Source: JBJHBP01 sp050485645 (lineage in GTDB: Bacteria; Pseudomonadota; Gammaproteobacteria; Steroidobacterales; Rariloculaceae). Taken from it: a stretch of DNA of 64,000 bases. A model generated the notes under the pieces. The model had not been told where the DNA came from. It saw nothing but the letters and a program-made list of their open reading frames with translations, and searched no databases. Positions 1 to 8,071 of this stretch are shown here, piece after piece; position 1 is the stretch's first letter; each line of letters begins with the position of its first letter. The position numbers and the translations under genes are program-made. The stretch covers positions 62,001 through 126,000 of the forward strand of contig JBJHBT010000009.1 of assembly GCA_050485645.1 (NCBI GenBank), given 5' to 3'.

Positions 1-2309
1 AGCAGCGCACAGAAAAACGCCGCCGGTTCATGATGCTTCAGCCAGGCCGATGCATAGGCCAGCAACGCGAAACTGGCTGCATGGGACTCGGGAAAACCGT
101 ACTCGCCGAATCCCCTGATCTGATCGACAATGCGCCCGGCAAATTCCGGTGAATAGCCGCGCGCGCGCATGCCGTTGACCAGCTGTTCACCGAACTGGCC
201 GGGGTTTCCGCGTCGCCCCCACGCAGCCATCGCACGGCGCAGCTGATCGGCCTCGCCCGGCGTAAAACCGGCCGCCACGATGGCCAGCTGCATCACCTGC
301 TCCTGGAAGATCGGCACGCCCAGCGTACGTTGCAGCACCGTCTGTACTTCAGGGCCGGGATAGTCCACCGGCTCCTCGCCGGCACGACGCCGCAGATACG
401 GGTGCACCATGTCGCCCTGTATGGGGCCTGGCCGGATGATGGCGATCTGGATCACCAGATCATAGTAACTGCGGGGACGCAGGCGCGGCAGCATGGCCAT
501 CTGCGCGCGCGATTCGATCTGGAACACGCCCACCGTATCGGCCGCGCAGATCATGTCGTACACCGCCGCGTCTCCAGCCGGTATGTCAGCCAGCGTCGGC
601 ATCCTGCCCCGGAAGCCGCCGATCAAATCGAAACTGCGCCGCAAGGCACTGAGCATGCCAAGACCAAGCACGTCCACCTTCAACAGTCCCAGCTCCTCCA
701 GATCGTCCTTGTCCCACTGGATCACCGTACGCCCGGCCTGTGCGGCGTTTTCAACCGGCACCAGATCGCTGAGCGGATGGCCGCAGATCACAAAGCCCCC
801 CACATGCTGGGACAGGTGACGCGGAAAGCCGATGAGTTCGGTGACACACTGCAACAGCAGCGTAATCCTCGGATCATCCGGGTCGAGCCCGGACTCCCGC
901 ATCCGCTCCGCGTCCACCCGCGTGCCATCCCACCAGGCCAGCGAGCCGGCAAGTCTGGCGACGGCCGCAACGGGCAACCCCAGCGCCTTGCCGACGTCAC
1001 GTATCGCACTGCGGGGTGCATAGGAGATGACCGTCGCGGCCAGCGCCGCCCGTTCGCGCGAGTACCTGCGGTAGATGTACTGGATGACTTCCTCGCGCCG
1101 TTCATGCTCGAAGTCCACGTCGATATCCGGCGGCTCGTTCCGTTCCTTCGATATGAAACGTTCGAACAGCAGCTCCATGTGCTGCGGATCCACCTCGGTG
1201 ATCCCAAGGCAGTAACAGACGGCGGAATTGGCCGCCGACCCCCTGCCCTGACACAGAATTCCCTGGCTGCGCGCGTAGTGAACGATGTCGTGCACGGTCA
1301 GGAAATACTTCTCGTAGCCGAGTTCGGCAATCAGCGCCAGTTCCCTTTCGACCAGCCCCCGCACCTCAGCCGATGCGCCGGCCGGCCAGCGTCGGCGCAT
1401 GCCCTGCCCGGTGAGTTCGCGCAGATGATCGGCGGCGGTGCTGCCTTCGGGCACCAGTTCCGACGGATACTCATAACGCAGTTCATCGAGCGAGAACGTC
1501 ATCCGCTCCAGGATCGCCAGCGTTTCGTTCAGCAGTTCAGGCGGGTACAGGTGGCGCAGGGTCTTCAGCGTACGCAGGTGCCGTTCGCCGTTGGAATGCA
1601 GTTCGTAGCCCAACCGGGCGAGTGGTTTGCGATGCCGTATGGCGGTCAGTGTGTCCTGCAATCTGCGTCGCTCACGAACATGCATATGCACATTGCCGCT
1701 GGCCACCAGACGGAAGCCGAAATGCTGCGCGGTATCGCGCCAGCGTTGCATCAGCACGCGGCCGTTGCCGTTCGCATGCAGCTCCGCGGCCAGCCACACG
1801 CGTGCCGGAAAATGCTCGGCCAGCCATGCCCCGAACCGCGTATCCGGATGCTCACCGGGCAGCCACAACAACAGACAGCCGGAAGACGCCAGACGCCGCA
1901 GCAGAACGTCGGCGTCCAGCCGATACCGCCCCTTGTCGGCAGCCCGCCGCGCGTCGGTAATCAGTCCACACAGTGCCGCATAGGCGGCGCGGTCGGGCGC
2001 CAGTGCAACCAGCTGCAGCAGCTGCTCTGCCGAGGCGGCGGCATGGTCGCTGCCGGGCACCGCGCTCGTCATGACACAGGCGAGTTCCGTACCGACCACG
2101 AGCTTCACGGATGCCGAGCGCGCGGCCACATGCGCACGCACGATACCGGCCATCGAACATTCGTCGGTCAGCGCCAGCCCGGCATAGCCAAGTGTGGCAG
2201 CCCGCTGTATCAGCTCCTCCGCATGGGATGCGCCGCGCAGGAACGTGAAGTTGCTGATGCAATGCAGCTCGGCATAGCCGGATTCTGCGGTGCCCTCGGA
2301 CATGGCCAT
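1..2309 (-). CDS. dnaE2: Error-prone DNA polymerase DnaE2 (ImuC), 3' end outside window
   Basis: Catalytic polymerase of the ImuA-ImuB-DnaE2 translesion mutasome, a C-family (PolIII alpha-like) enzyme. About 769 codons are visible; the C-terminus lies beyond the left edge. An N-terminal PHP domain begins with ELHCISNFTFLRGAS. The palm carries PDIDVDF near residue 393 and WDKDDLEELGLLKVDVLGLG near residue 530; together these hold the expected catalytic aspartates. The ATG (2309, or an in-frame ATG at 2303) directly abuts the imuB stop at 2310-2312, so translation is probably coupled. It is last in the LexA-controlled operon. Distinguished from replicative DnaE by its context and its start. Confidence 0.95.
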   Translation of the reverse strand, partial: MAMSEGTAESGYAELHCISNFTFLRGASHAEELIQRAATLGYAGLALTDECSMAGIVRAHVAARSASVKLVVGTELACVMTSAVPGSDHAAASAEQLLQLVALAPDRAAYAALCGLITDARRAADKGRYRLDADVLLRRLASSGCLLLWLPGEHPDTRFGAWLAEHFPARVWLAAELHANGNGRVLMQRWRDTAQHFGFRLVASGNVHMHVRERRRLQDTLTAIRHRKPLARLGYELHSNGERHLRTLKTLRHLYPPELLNETLAILERMTFSLDELRYEYPSELVPEGSTAADHLRELTGQGMRRRWPAGASAEVRGLVERELALIAELGYEKYFLTVHDIVHYARSQGILCQGRGSAANSAVCYCLGITEVDPQHMELLFERFISKERNEPPDIDVDFEHERREEVIQYIYRRYSRERAALAATVISYAPRSAIRDVGKALGLPVAAVARLAGSLAWWDGTRVDAERMRESGLDPDDPRITLLLQCVTELIGFPRHLSQHVGGFVICGHPLSDLVPVENAAQAGRTVIQWDKDDLEELGLLKVDVLGLGMLSALRRSFDLIGGFRGRMPTLADIPAGDAAVYDMICAADTVGVFQIESRAQMAMLPRLRPRSYYDLVIQIAIIRPGPIQGDMVHPYLRRRAGEEPVDYPGPEVQTVLQRTLGVPIFQEQVMQLAIVAAGFTPGEADQLRRAMAAWGRRGNPGQFGEQLVNGMRARGYSPEFAGRIVDQIRGFGEYGFPESHAASFALLAYASAWLKHHEPAAFFCAL

Positions 2310-3791
2310 TCAGCCGAACAGCCCATGCAGATACCACCTGCCAGCCCCCGACCTGTCGCGCCGATCGCGATACACCCACAGCCGCTGCCCCTGCGCGGTT
2401 CTGATCGTGTAGTAATCGCGCTGTGCATCCTCACCATCCCACCAGCCGGCGTCGATACGTTCCGGCCCCGACAGCCAGACCCAGCCATGCCCCGGGTTCA
2501 GCAACTGCGCCGTCTGCAGCAGCCACAGGGGCCTGTCACGCGGCAGCATCCGGCCATTCCGGGAGGGCGACAAACCGGCCAAGCCGGCCGTGCCGGCAGC
2601 CGTGGAACTGGTGGCGGCATGGCTGTCGGCGGTTGGAACCTGAGCGGCTGGCAGATCGATACAGGCGCGCTCCGGCCTGTGATCGGCCGCCAGTGCAACG
2701 CCTCGTACCCGCCTGCCACCCAGACGGCCGAGAAATCTCTCCAGCAGATTCCTCTCCGCTTCCACCGTCTGCTCCGCATTGGTGACACTGTCGAACAGCG
2801 AGGCGTCGCGAAACTGCTTTGCCAGCAGCCGGCCACTGCGCAGCGTGATCGCCCGCACGGGCGCCGGCAACGCGATGCGTTCGAAACGATCACGCATCAG
2901 TGCATGCAGCCGCTCAGGTTCATCCACCGGCTCAACCAGCGTCAGCGAGGAATGCGTGGGTGGCCGGTTCCGGTGATGAAACCGGAACTGCATACCCGTC
3001 ATACGAACCTGTTTCTGACGCAGCACGACGACCGCCCGCTGCAGCAGCCGATCAGCGGCCTGTATGAGCAAATGCAGATCGCAGCTTTCCACCGGCAGCT
3101 GCTGCTCGAGTTCGATGCGATCGGCAGGCTGAAACAGCGGGCGCGGCTGCTGCACCCTGAGCAATGCCACGTCGAGTTCGCGCAGATATTCCTTTCCCGC
3201 CCTGCGCGTGAATCCATCACGCGGCAGGCGCAGGCAGTCTCCCACCGTGCGTACCCCCATGTCGGCCAGCAGCGAGATCACGGCATCCGGCCAACCGGTC
3301 ACTGTCAGCGGCAGCGGTGCCAGACAGCCGGCCAGGCGCCGCCGGTCCAACGCATCCGGGCCGCCCGCTCTGGCCAGCCACAAGGCCGCCAGTGCGGCGG
3401 GCGCGGCGACCAGCCGGCCATGCAACCCGCGGCGCTGCATATGCGCCAGCAGCGCCTGCCGGATGGGCTCAAGACCACCGAACAGCCGTACACTGCCGGA
3501 CAGTTCCAGCAACACCGCGGCGGGCGACTGGACACTGACCACAGACGTGAACCTCAGCGCCGCATGCGCCAGTGCGTTCAGGGTTGCGGCTGCCGCAGCC
3601 GTCCTGTCAGCTCTGTCAGCCTCGGTGGCCAGGGAGTCAGCGGGGAAGGACTTCGCTGCGGCATCCAGATCAGGCAGATGCACCGCCAGCCACAGAAAGC
3701 TCCGTGCGCCGGACGTGACAACGGACCGTCCCGCAGCGCCCTCCAGTGGGGCGAGCTGCGCAGCTGCCAGCGATGCCGGTGCATGAACCAT
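2310..3791 (-). CDS. imuB: ImuB, Y-family polymerase-like mutasome scaffold
   Basis: A 493-residue Y-family polymerase-like protein that in studied species is catalytically inactive and links DnaE2 to the beta clamp. The N-terminal segment FLWLAVHLPDLDAAAK (about residues 32-47) replaces the metal-binding acidic motif of active Y-family enzymes, as expected for ImuB. Thumb/little-finger-like sequence follows, then a Pro/Ala-rich tail ending WYLHGLFG. It lies between imuA and dnaE2 with no gap to dnaE2 and a 75-nt gap after imuA. Function is inferred from family and operon; I did not identify a clear clamp-binding motif. Confidence 0.92.
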   Translation of the reverse strand: MVHAPASLAAAQLAPLEGAAGRSVVTSGARSFLWLAVHLPDLDAAAKSFPADSLATEADRADRTAAAAATLNALAHAALRFTSVVSVQSPAAVLLELSGSVRLFGGLEPIRQALLAHMQRRGLHGRLVAAPAALAALWLARAGGPDALDRRRLAGCLAPLPLTVTGWPDAVISLLADMGVRTVGDCLRLPRDGFTRRAGKEYLRELDVALLRVQQPRPLFQPADRIELEQQLPVESCDLHLLIQAADRLLQRAVVVLRQKQVRMTGMQFRFHHRNRPPTHSSLTLVEPVDEPERLHALMRDRFERIALPAPVRAITLRSGRLLAKQFRDASLFDSVTNAEQTVEAERNLLERFLGRLGGRRVRGVALAADHRPERACIDLPAAQVPTADSHAATSSTAAGTAGLAGLSPSRNGRMLPRDRPLWLLQTAQLLNPGHGWVWLSGPERIDAGWWDGEDAQRDYYTIRTAQGQRLWVYRDRRDRSGAGRWYLHGLFG

Positions 3792-3866
3792 GGCCCTTCT
3801 TCGATCCCACTCTTACTTTTCAATCTCGCCCGTACTCGCCCGTATGCGACCCGCCCGCATTCGATC

Positions 3867-4511
3867 TCATTCGTAGTGATTCCGACTCATGAGCTGAATA
3901 TCGGCGTAACCGGGCCGGGCACCACGGCACTTGAGCACTTCAACGCGTGTTTCCGATCCATGCGCGGACAACTTCAATCTCACCGCGGCGGGCGAAGCAT
4001 CGCGGCCGGCATCGATCGGACGAAACAGGATCGCCCAGCAACGCTGTTCCTCGGCTGCCAGCTGCAGACGTCGCAGCACCGCACGATCCACACTGCGCAC
4101 CCAGGCCAGTACCGCCACACTGCCACCGGAACGCAGCGCCTGCTCCACCGCCCACAGACCGTCCTGCCTGCGCGGTGATGGATGCACCAGCAGCACCCGA
4201 TCAGGTCGCAATCCCTGTTGCACCAGCGCCGGGGCATACGGCACGAATGGTGGCGCCACCCATACGATCCACCTGCCGCCTTCCTGCGCACGGCTCAGAC
4301 CGGCCAGGGCCGGCATCAGCAGGCTCATTTCACCGATGCCGTAATGCTCCAGATGAATCTCGGTAATCGCTCCCAGCGGCCAGCCGCCCGACAGCAGCTG
4401 ATCGAGCTGCGGATAGCCGGTGGCCAGCACATTGTCGAATCGCCAATGGTCACCGCCGCGCCAGACATGCCGGGACAGAAGACGTTGCCGCGGATCGAGA
4501 GACTCGTCCAT
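3867..4511 (-). CDS. imuA: ImuA, RecA/SulA-like mutasome protein
   Basis: A 214-residue RecA-superfamily protein of the SOS mutasome. It shows GYPQLDQLLSGGWPLGAITEI near the N-terminus, the usual ImuA opening, with a degenerate P-loop region (HYGIGEMSLLMPAL) and a beta-strand RWIVWVAPP. In characterised bacteria ImuA is needed for DnaE2-dependent mutagenesis and recruits partners. It is second in the lexA-imuA-imuB-dnaE2 operon, starting 26 nt after the lexA stop. The 75-nt gap to imuB holds a short direct repeat (CTCGCCCGTA twice) and no recognisable gene. Confidence 0.9.
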   Translation of the reverse strand: MDESLDPRQRLLSRHVWRGGDHWRFDNVLATGYPQLDQLLSGGWPLGAITEIHLEHYGIGEMSLLMPALAGLSRAQEGGRWIVWVAPPFVPYAPALVQQGLRPDRVLLVHPSPRRQDGLWAVEQALRSGGSVAVLAWVRSVDRAVLRRLQLAAEEQRCWAILFRPIDAGRDASPAAVRLKLSAHGSETRVEVLKCRGARPGYADIQLMSRNHYE

Positions 4512-4537
4512 CGTGAGCCGATCTGGTCTCGAATCAC

Positions 4538-5146
4538 TTACATGGCATTACGCACGACGCCGACAACAACGCCCTCGATCATGATCTGCTGCTCGCGAAG
4601 ATCGATCTCCATCGGTTCGAAGTCGGGATTCTCCGGCAACAGCCAGACGCTATGGCCAACCTGCCGGTAGCGTTTGACGGTGACCTCGTTTTCAAGCCGT
4701 ATCACCGCGATCTGACGATTACGTACTTCCGTGGTGCGATGCACCGCAACCAGGTCACCATCCAGGATGCCGGCACCCTGCATGCTCATGCCGTGAACGC
4801 GCAAAAGGAAGTGCGGCGGCGTCCTGAACAGGTCGGGGTCCACCTGATAATGTGCTTCGACATGCTCCTCGGCCAGGATCGGCTCGCCGGCGGCAACGCG
4901 CCCGATCAGCGGTAATCCGATCTGCTCCCGGAGCGTATCCTTGAGACGGATGCCCCGGGATGTGCCGGGCATCAGCTCGATCGCACCCTTGCGTTCGAGA
5001 GCCCGCAGATGTTCCTCGGCCGCATTGACCGAACGGAAACCCAGGGCTCCGGCAATTTCCGCACGCGTGGGCGGCATCCCGCTTTTCTGTATAACTTTTT
5101 GAATAAGCTGGAGAATTTGTCTCTGTCTCGGTGTCAGTTCACGCAT
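4538..5146 (-). CDS. lexA: LexA SOS repressor
   Basis: Autocleaving repressor of the SOS regulon, 202 residues from the chosen start. N-terminal winged helix begins MRELTPRQRQIL. The scissile Ala86-Gly87 is in RVAAGEP, and the Ser121 (HGMSMQG) and Lys158 (VTVKRYR) dyad is intact. An in-frame ATG at 5170 would give 8 more residues, but it lies about 2 nt from the predicted transcription start and 4 nt from the LexA box, and family members begin at the MxxLTxRQ motif, so 5146 is preferred. It heads the mutasome operon, so the repressor probably regulates itself and the error-prone polymerase together. Confidence 0.97.
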   Translation of the reverse strand: MRELTPRQRQILQLIQKVIQKSGMPPTRAEIAGALGFRSVNAAEEHLRALERKGAIELMPGTSRGIRLKDTLREQIGLPLIGRVAAGEPILAEEHVEAHYQVDPDLFRTPPHFLLRVHGMSMQGAGILDGDLVAVHRTTEVRNRQIAVIRLENEVTVKRYRQVGHSVWLLPENPDFEPMEIDLREQQIMIEGVVVGVVRNAM

Positions 5147-5173
5147 TGCCACATCTGTATGAAAAACCATGTG

Positions 5174-5206
5174 CTGTTACTATATACAGCATTCTTGGCA
5201 CGTCAA
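5174..5206 (-). promoter_or_regulatory. lexA operon promoter with SOS (LexA) box
   Basis: The minus strand carries TTGACG (5201-5206), a 16-nt spacer and TATAGT (5179-5184), a good sigma-70 promoter. Over the -10 lies CTGTTACTATATACAG (5174-5189), a full match to the proteobacterial LexA box CTGT-N8-ACAG. Transcription would start near 5172, leaving about 26 nt of leader before the 5146 start codon. LexA bound here would block RNA polymerase at its own promoter and so control imuA, imuB and dnaE2. Confidence 0.9.
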
Positions 5207-5463
5207 GCCTTCCCTTGAAAAACCGTCAGGATTTTTCCCCGGTCGACGAACTTCCGGATCGAGCCGAAGCGAGCCGGCTCGTCCCGTGAACCACTGCACG
5301 ATCCCTGACCGCAATATCAGGCATTGGCATTGCCATGACTGTCGTGAAATGACCACGCAACGACTGTCGCCAAATGACTACGTATAAATAGTCAATTGCA
5401 GTAGCGTTCGCTTTAGGAAATAATTGTTTCCGTTTGTTCACTCACTAAGTCAGGGGATACTCA
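5207..5463. other. Divergent spacer upstream of lexA and the Lpp-like gene
   Basis: About 257 bp without a gene. It must hold the promoter of the downstream lipoprotein gene. An AT-rich TATAAA at 5383-5388 (plus) is a possible -10, but no good -35 precedes it. A small inverted repeat GGAAA-TAATTG-TTTCC lies at 5416-5431 in the presumed leader, and a ribosome binding site GGGGAT lies just before the ATG at 5464. The base composition is visibly lower in GC than the neighbouring genes. Confidence 0.5.
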
Positions 5464-5757
5464 ATGACTAAACACATTCTCCGGGTCGCGCTGATCGTCG
5501 GAATTATTGTTTCCGCCGGTTGCGCAGGAAGGATTAACGCGATCCAGGAAACGGCGGATCAGGCTCTGCAGGCAGCGCGTACCGCGCAGACTGCATCCGA
5601 AAACGCTCAGCGTACGGCCAACGAGGCCCGTCAGGCTGCCCAGGCTGCACAGAGCACCGCGACCCAGGCTCTGCAGGCTGCCCAGGCTGCTCAGGCCTGC
5701 TGCGACGCGACCAACCAGCGCGTGGATCGCATGTTCGAGGAAATGCGGCCGAAATAA
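5464..5757 (+). CDS. Lpp/OprI-type murein lipoprotein (alanine zipper)
   Basis: A 97-residue lipoprotein. Signal peptide with lipobox VSAGC puts the lipidated cysteine at residue 20. The mature part is an almost pure Ala/Gln/Thr coiled coil with heptad-spaced alanines (repeats such as QALQAAQAAQ), like the alanine-zipper trimers of Lpp/OprI. It ends in a C-terminal lysine (MRPK), the residue that is joined to peptidoglycan in E. coli Lpp, so it may tether the outer membrane to the wall. It is followed by a strong terminator and, on the other strand, by an L,D-transpeptidase, the enzyme class that makes this link. A CC pair (residues 78-79) late in the coil is unusual. Confidence 0.85.
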   Translation: MTKHILRVALIVGIIVSAGCAGRINAIQETADQALQAARTAQTASENAQRTANEARQAAQAAQSTATQALQAAQAAQACCDATNQRVDRMFEEMRPK

Positions 5758-5803
5758 TCCGGTTGCATCGTTCCTGAACAATTAGAAAAACTCAACAGAA
5801 TTG

Positions 5804-5839
5804 CAAAGCCGCCTGTAAATACAGGCGGCTTTTTTTTTT
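5804..5839 (+). terminator. Rho-independent terminator after the Lpp-like gene
   Basis: A perfect 10-bp stem (AGCCGCCTGT at 5807-5816, ACAGGCGGCT at 5821-5830) with an AAAT loop is followed by a run of T to 5839. This is a textbook intrinsic terminator about 50 nt after the lipoprotein stop. The upstream A-run is too short to make it a strong bidirectional terminator. Confidence 0.95.
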
Positions 5840-5999
5840 GGCCCGTGAAAAGCCCGTGAAAAATGCCCTGATCAGGACGCTCGGGCATCGCCGGCTGCAG
5901 AATCGCCCGCTGCGGTTGGGTGACTGGCGGGGAGAATCGGCGGTGGTGCCCCGATACCCGGGTGTCAGGCAGCCACCGTTTCGGGGCCGGCCCCAGGCT

Positions 6000-7010
6000 T
6001 CAGAAGCTGCGCGCTTCGTTGTCCGCCACGGAGGGGTCCGGCTCGCGCTCGCGAGCCATCGCAACCGGGTGCGACACGAACTGCGGGATACCGCGCCCGT
6101 CTTCCATCACCCGCTCGGCTTCCAGCCAGTTGACCCGCACCTCGCGGGCGTCATCCTCGGAAGTCACGGAAACGAACAGGCGCGTCAGCTCGGTGGCCGT
6201 CCACTGCCCGGTATCACGTTCTTCTTCCAGAGGCAGGTGGGCCTCCAGATACAGTCCTTCGTCCGTCCAGCCAAGCTTGAACGGCTGATTGACGATACGC
6301 ACCTGCGTGCCCACATCAACCATGTCGTACAACTCTTCCACGTCCGCCGGAAACATCCGGAAGCAACCGGCGGTGACCCGCAGTCCGATACCATGCGGCT
6401 CGTTGGTACCGTGTATCAGGTACAGCGGGAACCCCAGATACAGTGCACGGGATCCCAGCGGATTATCCGGCCCGGGCGGCACCACCGATGCCAGCGGCCG
6501 TCCCAGCGCAGCCTGTTCGGCCCGCACCGATTCGGTGGGATACCAGGTTGGATCCTTCGCCTTGCGGGTCACCGTCGTGAGACCCAGGGGCGTGGAACGA
6601 TTGAGTCTGGCAATACCGATCGGATAGCTGTATACCCGTCCGCTGTCGCCATCCGGGAAATAGTAGAGCCGGTACTCGGCAATGTTGATCACCACGCCGC
6701 GTCGCGGCGCATTCGGCAGTACGTACTGCCGGGGAATGATGATCTCGGTACCCTCACCGGGCAGCCACTCATCCACACCCGGGTTCGCACGCCGCAGTTC
6801 CTGACCGCCGACATTGTATTCGCGCGCCAGCCTGGCGAAGGTGTCCTCGTGCCTGGCCGTGTGGACGATGACATCGCCGATCAGGTCGCTGTCGGCATGC
6901 AGCCGGAATTCCGCTGCCTGCGCGGATGGCAGGCCGATGAACACGGCGCTCATGATCAGCGTCATGATCGCGGTGACCCTGTATCCGAGACTGCACGGTT
7001 TGGCGTTCAT
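6000..7010 (-). CDS. LysM-L,D-transpeptidase (ErfK/YbiS/YnhG family)
   Basis: Periplasmic peptidoglycan cross-linking or lipoprotein-anchoring enzyme, 336 residues. Signal peptide ends near PSAQA, a LysM domain follows (residues about 47-93), then a YkuD catalytic domain with HGTNEPHGIGLR and the catalytic cysteine in RVTAGCFRM (Cys216). The usual SHGC motif reads TAGC here, so the residue just before the Gly-Cys is Ala. The start at 7010 is chosen because GAGGT sits 5 nt upstream; a codon 12 nt further up lacks this. A small hairpin (7026-7041) precedes it. Its neighbour is an Lpp-like lipoprotein with a C-terminal lysine, a likely substrate. Confidence 0.88.
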   Translation of the reverse strand: MNAKPCSLGYRVTAIMTLIMSAVFIGLPSAQAAEFRLHADSDLIGDVIVHTARHEDTFARLAREYNVGGQELRRANPGVDEWLPGEGTEIIIPRQYVLPNAPRRGVVINIAEYRLYYFPDGDSGRVYSYPIGIARLNRSTPLGLTTVTRKAKDPTWYPTESVRAEQAALGRPLASVVPPGPDNPLGSRALYLGFPLYLIHGTNEPHGIGLRVTAGCFRMFPADVEELYDMVDVGTQVRIVNQPFKLGWTDEGLYLEAHLPLEEERDTGQWTATELTRLFVSVTSEDDAREVRVNWLEAERVMEDGRGIPQFVSHPVAMAREREPDPSVADNEARSF

Positions 7011-7108
7011 ACGGGACCTCATTCTACAGGCCGGAGCCTGTCATACAACGTGTCGTTGAACCAGAACACTGATTCGTGACGACGATCACAGGGCCGCTGC
7101 AGCCGGAG

Positions 7109-8071
7109 TCAGTAGCGGACCAGCGTCGCGCCCCAGGTGAAGCCGCCGCCGAAGGCCTCCAGCAGCAGCAGATCGCCACGCCGTATCCGTCCGTCCCTGA
7201 TCGCGGTATCCAGCGCCATGGGCACCGAGGCCGCGGAGGTGTTGCCGTGTTCCTGTACGGTCAGGACCACGCGTTCGGGCGGCATCTGCAGACGCCTCGC
7301 GGTTGCCTGAATGATGCGGATATTGGCCTGATGCGGAATCAGCCAGTCGATATCGCCCTTGCCGAGCCCGTTCCGCTCGAGCACGCTGTCCACCATCTGT
7401 TCCAGCGTCTTGACCGCCACCTTGAAGACTTCGCTGCCCTTCATCCTCAACGCCGCATCGTTGCCCGCACGAAAGCGGGTCGATACGCCGCTGGATGCAT
7501 ACAGCAGATCGCGGTAACGGCCGTTCGCGCCCATTTCCGAGTACAGCAGACCCGGTTCGTCGGCGCCCTCGATCACCACCGCGCCAGCGCCATCCCCGAA
7601 CAGCACACAGGTTTCACGGTCGGTCCAGTCCACGATACGTGACATGGTCTCGGCACCGACCACCAGCGCCCGTTTCGCCTGACCGCTGCGCACGAACTGA
7701 TCGGCGACCGTCAGACTGTAAATGAATCCGCTGCACGCGGCTTCAAGACTGAATGCCGGGCAACCATTGACGATGCCCAGTCTGTCCTGAAGCAGGCAGG
7801 CGACGTTCGGAAAGATGAGGTCCGGTGTGGTGGTGCCCACAACGACCAGATCGATGTCATTCGGCTCCAGACCGGCATCGGCAATCGCAGCCAGACTCGC
7901 CCGATAGGCGAGATCACTGGTCGCTTCGTCATCACTGGCGATGTGCCGCCTTTCTATGCCGGTACGGGATCTGATCCACTCGTCCGAAGTGTCGACCATC
8001 CTCTCCAGATCCTGGTTGGTGAGAATGCGTTCCGGAAGGTATTTGCCCGTGCCGATTATGCGCGAATACAT
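7109..8071 (-). CDS. fabH: Beta-ketoacyl-ACP synthase III FabH
   Basis: Starts type II fatty acid synthesis by condensing acetyl-CoA with malonyl-ACP. The 320-residue protein has the Cys-His-Asn triad: Cys113 (LEAACSGF), His247 (IPHQANIR) and Asn277 (HGNTSAA). It overlaps the plsX 3' end by 16 bp, showing tight coupling. In many gammaproteobacteria fabD, fabG and acpP follow; here an L,D-transpeptidase follows on the same strand. Confidence 0.97.
   Translation of the reverse strand: MYSRIIGTGKYLPERILTNQDLERMVDTSDEWIRSRTGIERRHIASDDEATSDLAYRASLAAIADAGLEPNDIDLVVVGTTTPDLIFPNVACLLQDRLGIVNGCPAFSLEAACSGFIYSLTVADQFVRSGQAKRALVVGAETMSRIVDWTDRETCVLFGDGAGAVVIEGADEPGLLYSEMGANGRYRDLLYASSGVSTRFRAGNDAALRMKGSEVFKVAVKTLEQMVDSVLERNGLGKGDIDWLIPHQANIRIIQATARRLQMPPERVVLTVQEHGNTSAASVPMALDTAIRDGRIRRGDLLLLEAFGGGFTWGATLVRY

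Noticed and set aside
330..4178. Very long plus-strand open frame (1282 codons)
   Set aside because: It is antisense to dnaE2, imuB and imuA, which all have clear motifs. It is rich in Arg, Gln, His and Pro as expected of a mirror frame in GC-rich DNA.
7026..7041. Small hairpin ACAGGC-CGGA-GCCTGT upstream of the L,D-transpeptidase
   Set aside because: No T-run follows on either strand and the stem is only 6 bp; could be a leader structure but support is too weak for a feature.
5838..7079. 413-codon plus-strand open frame after the Lpp terminator
   Set aside because: Antisense to the L,D-transpeptidase; no start context or recognisable motif.
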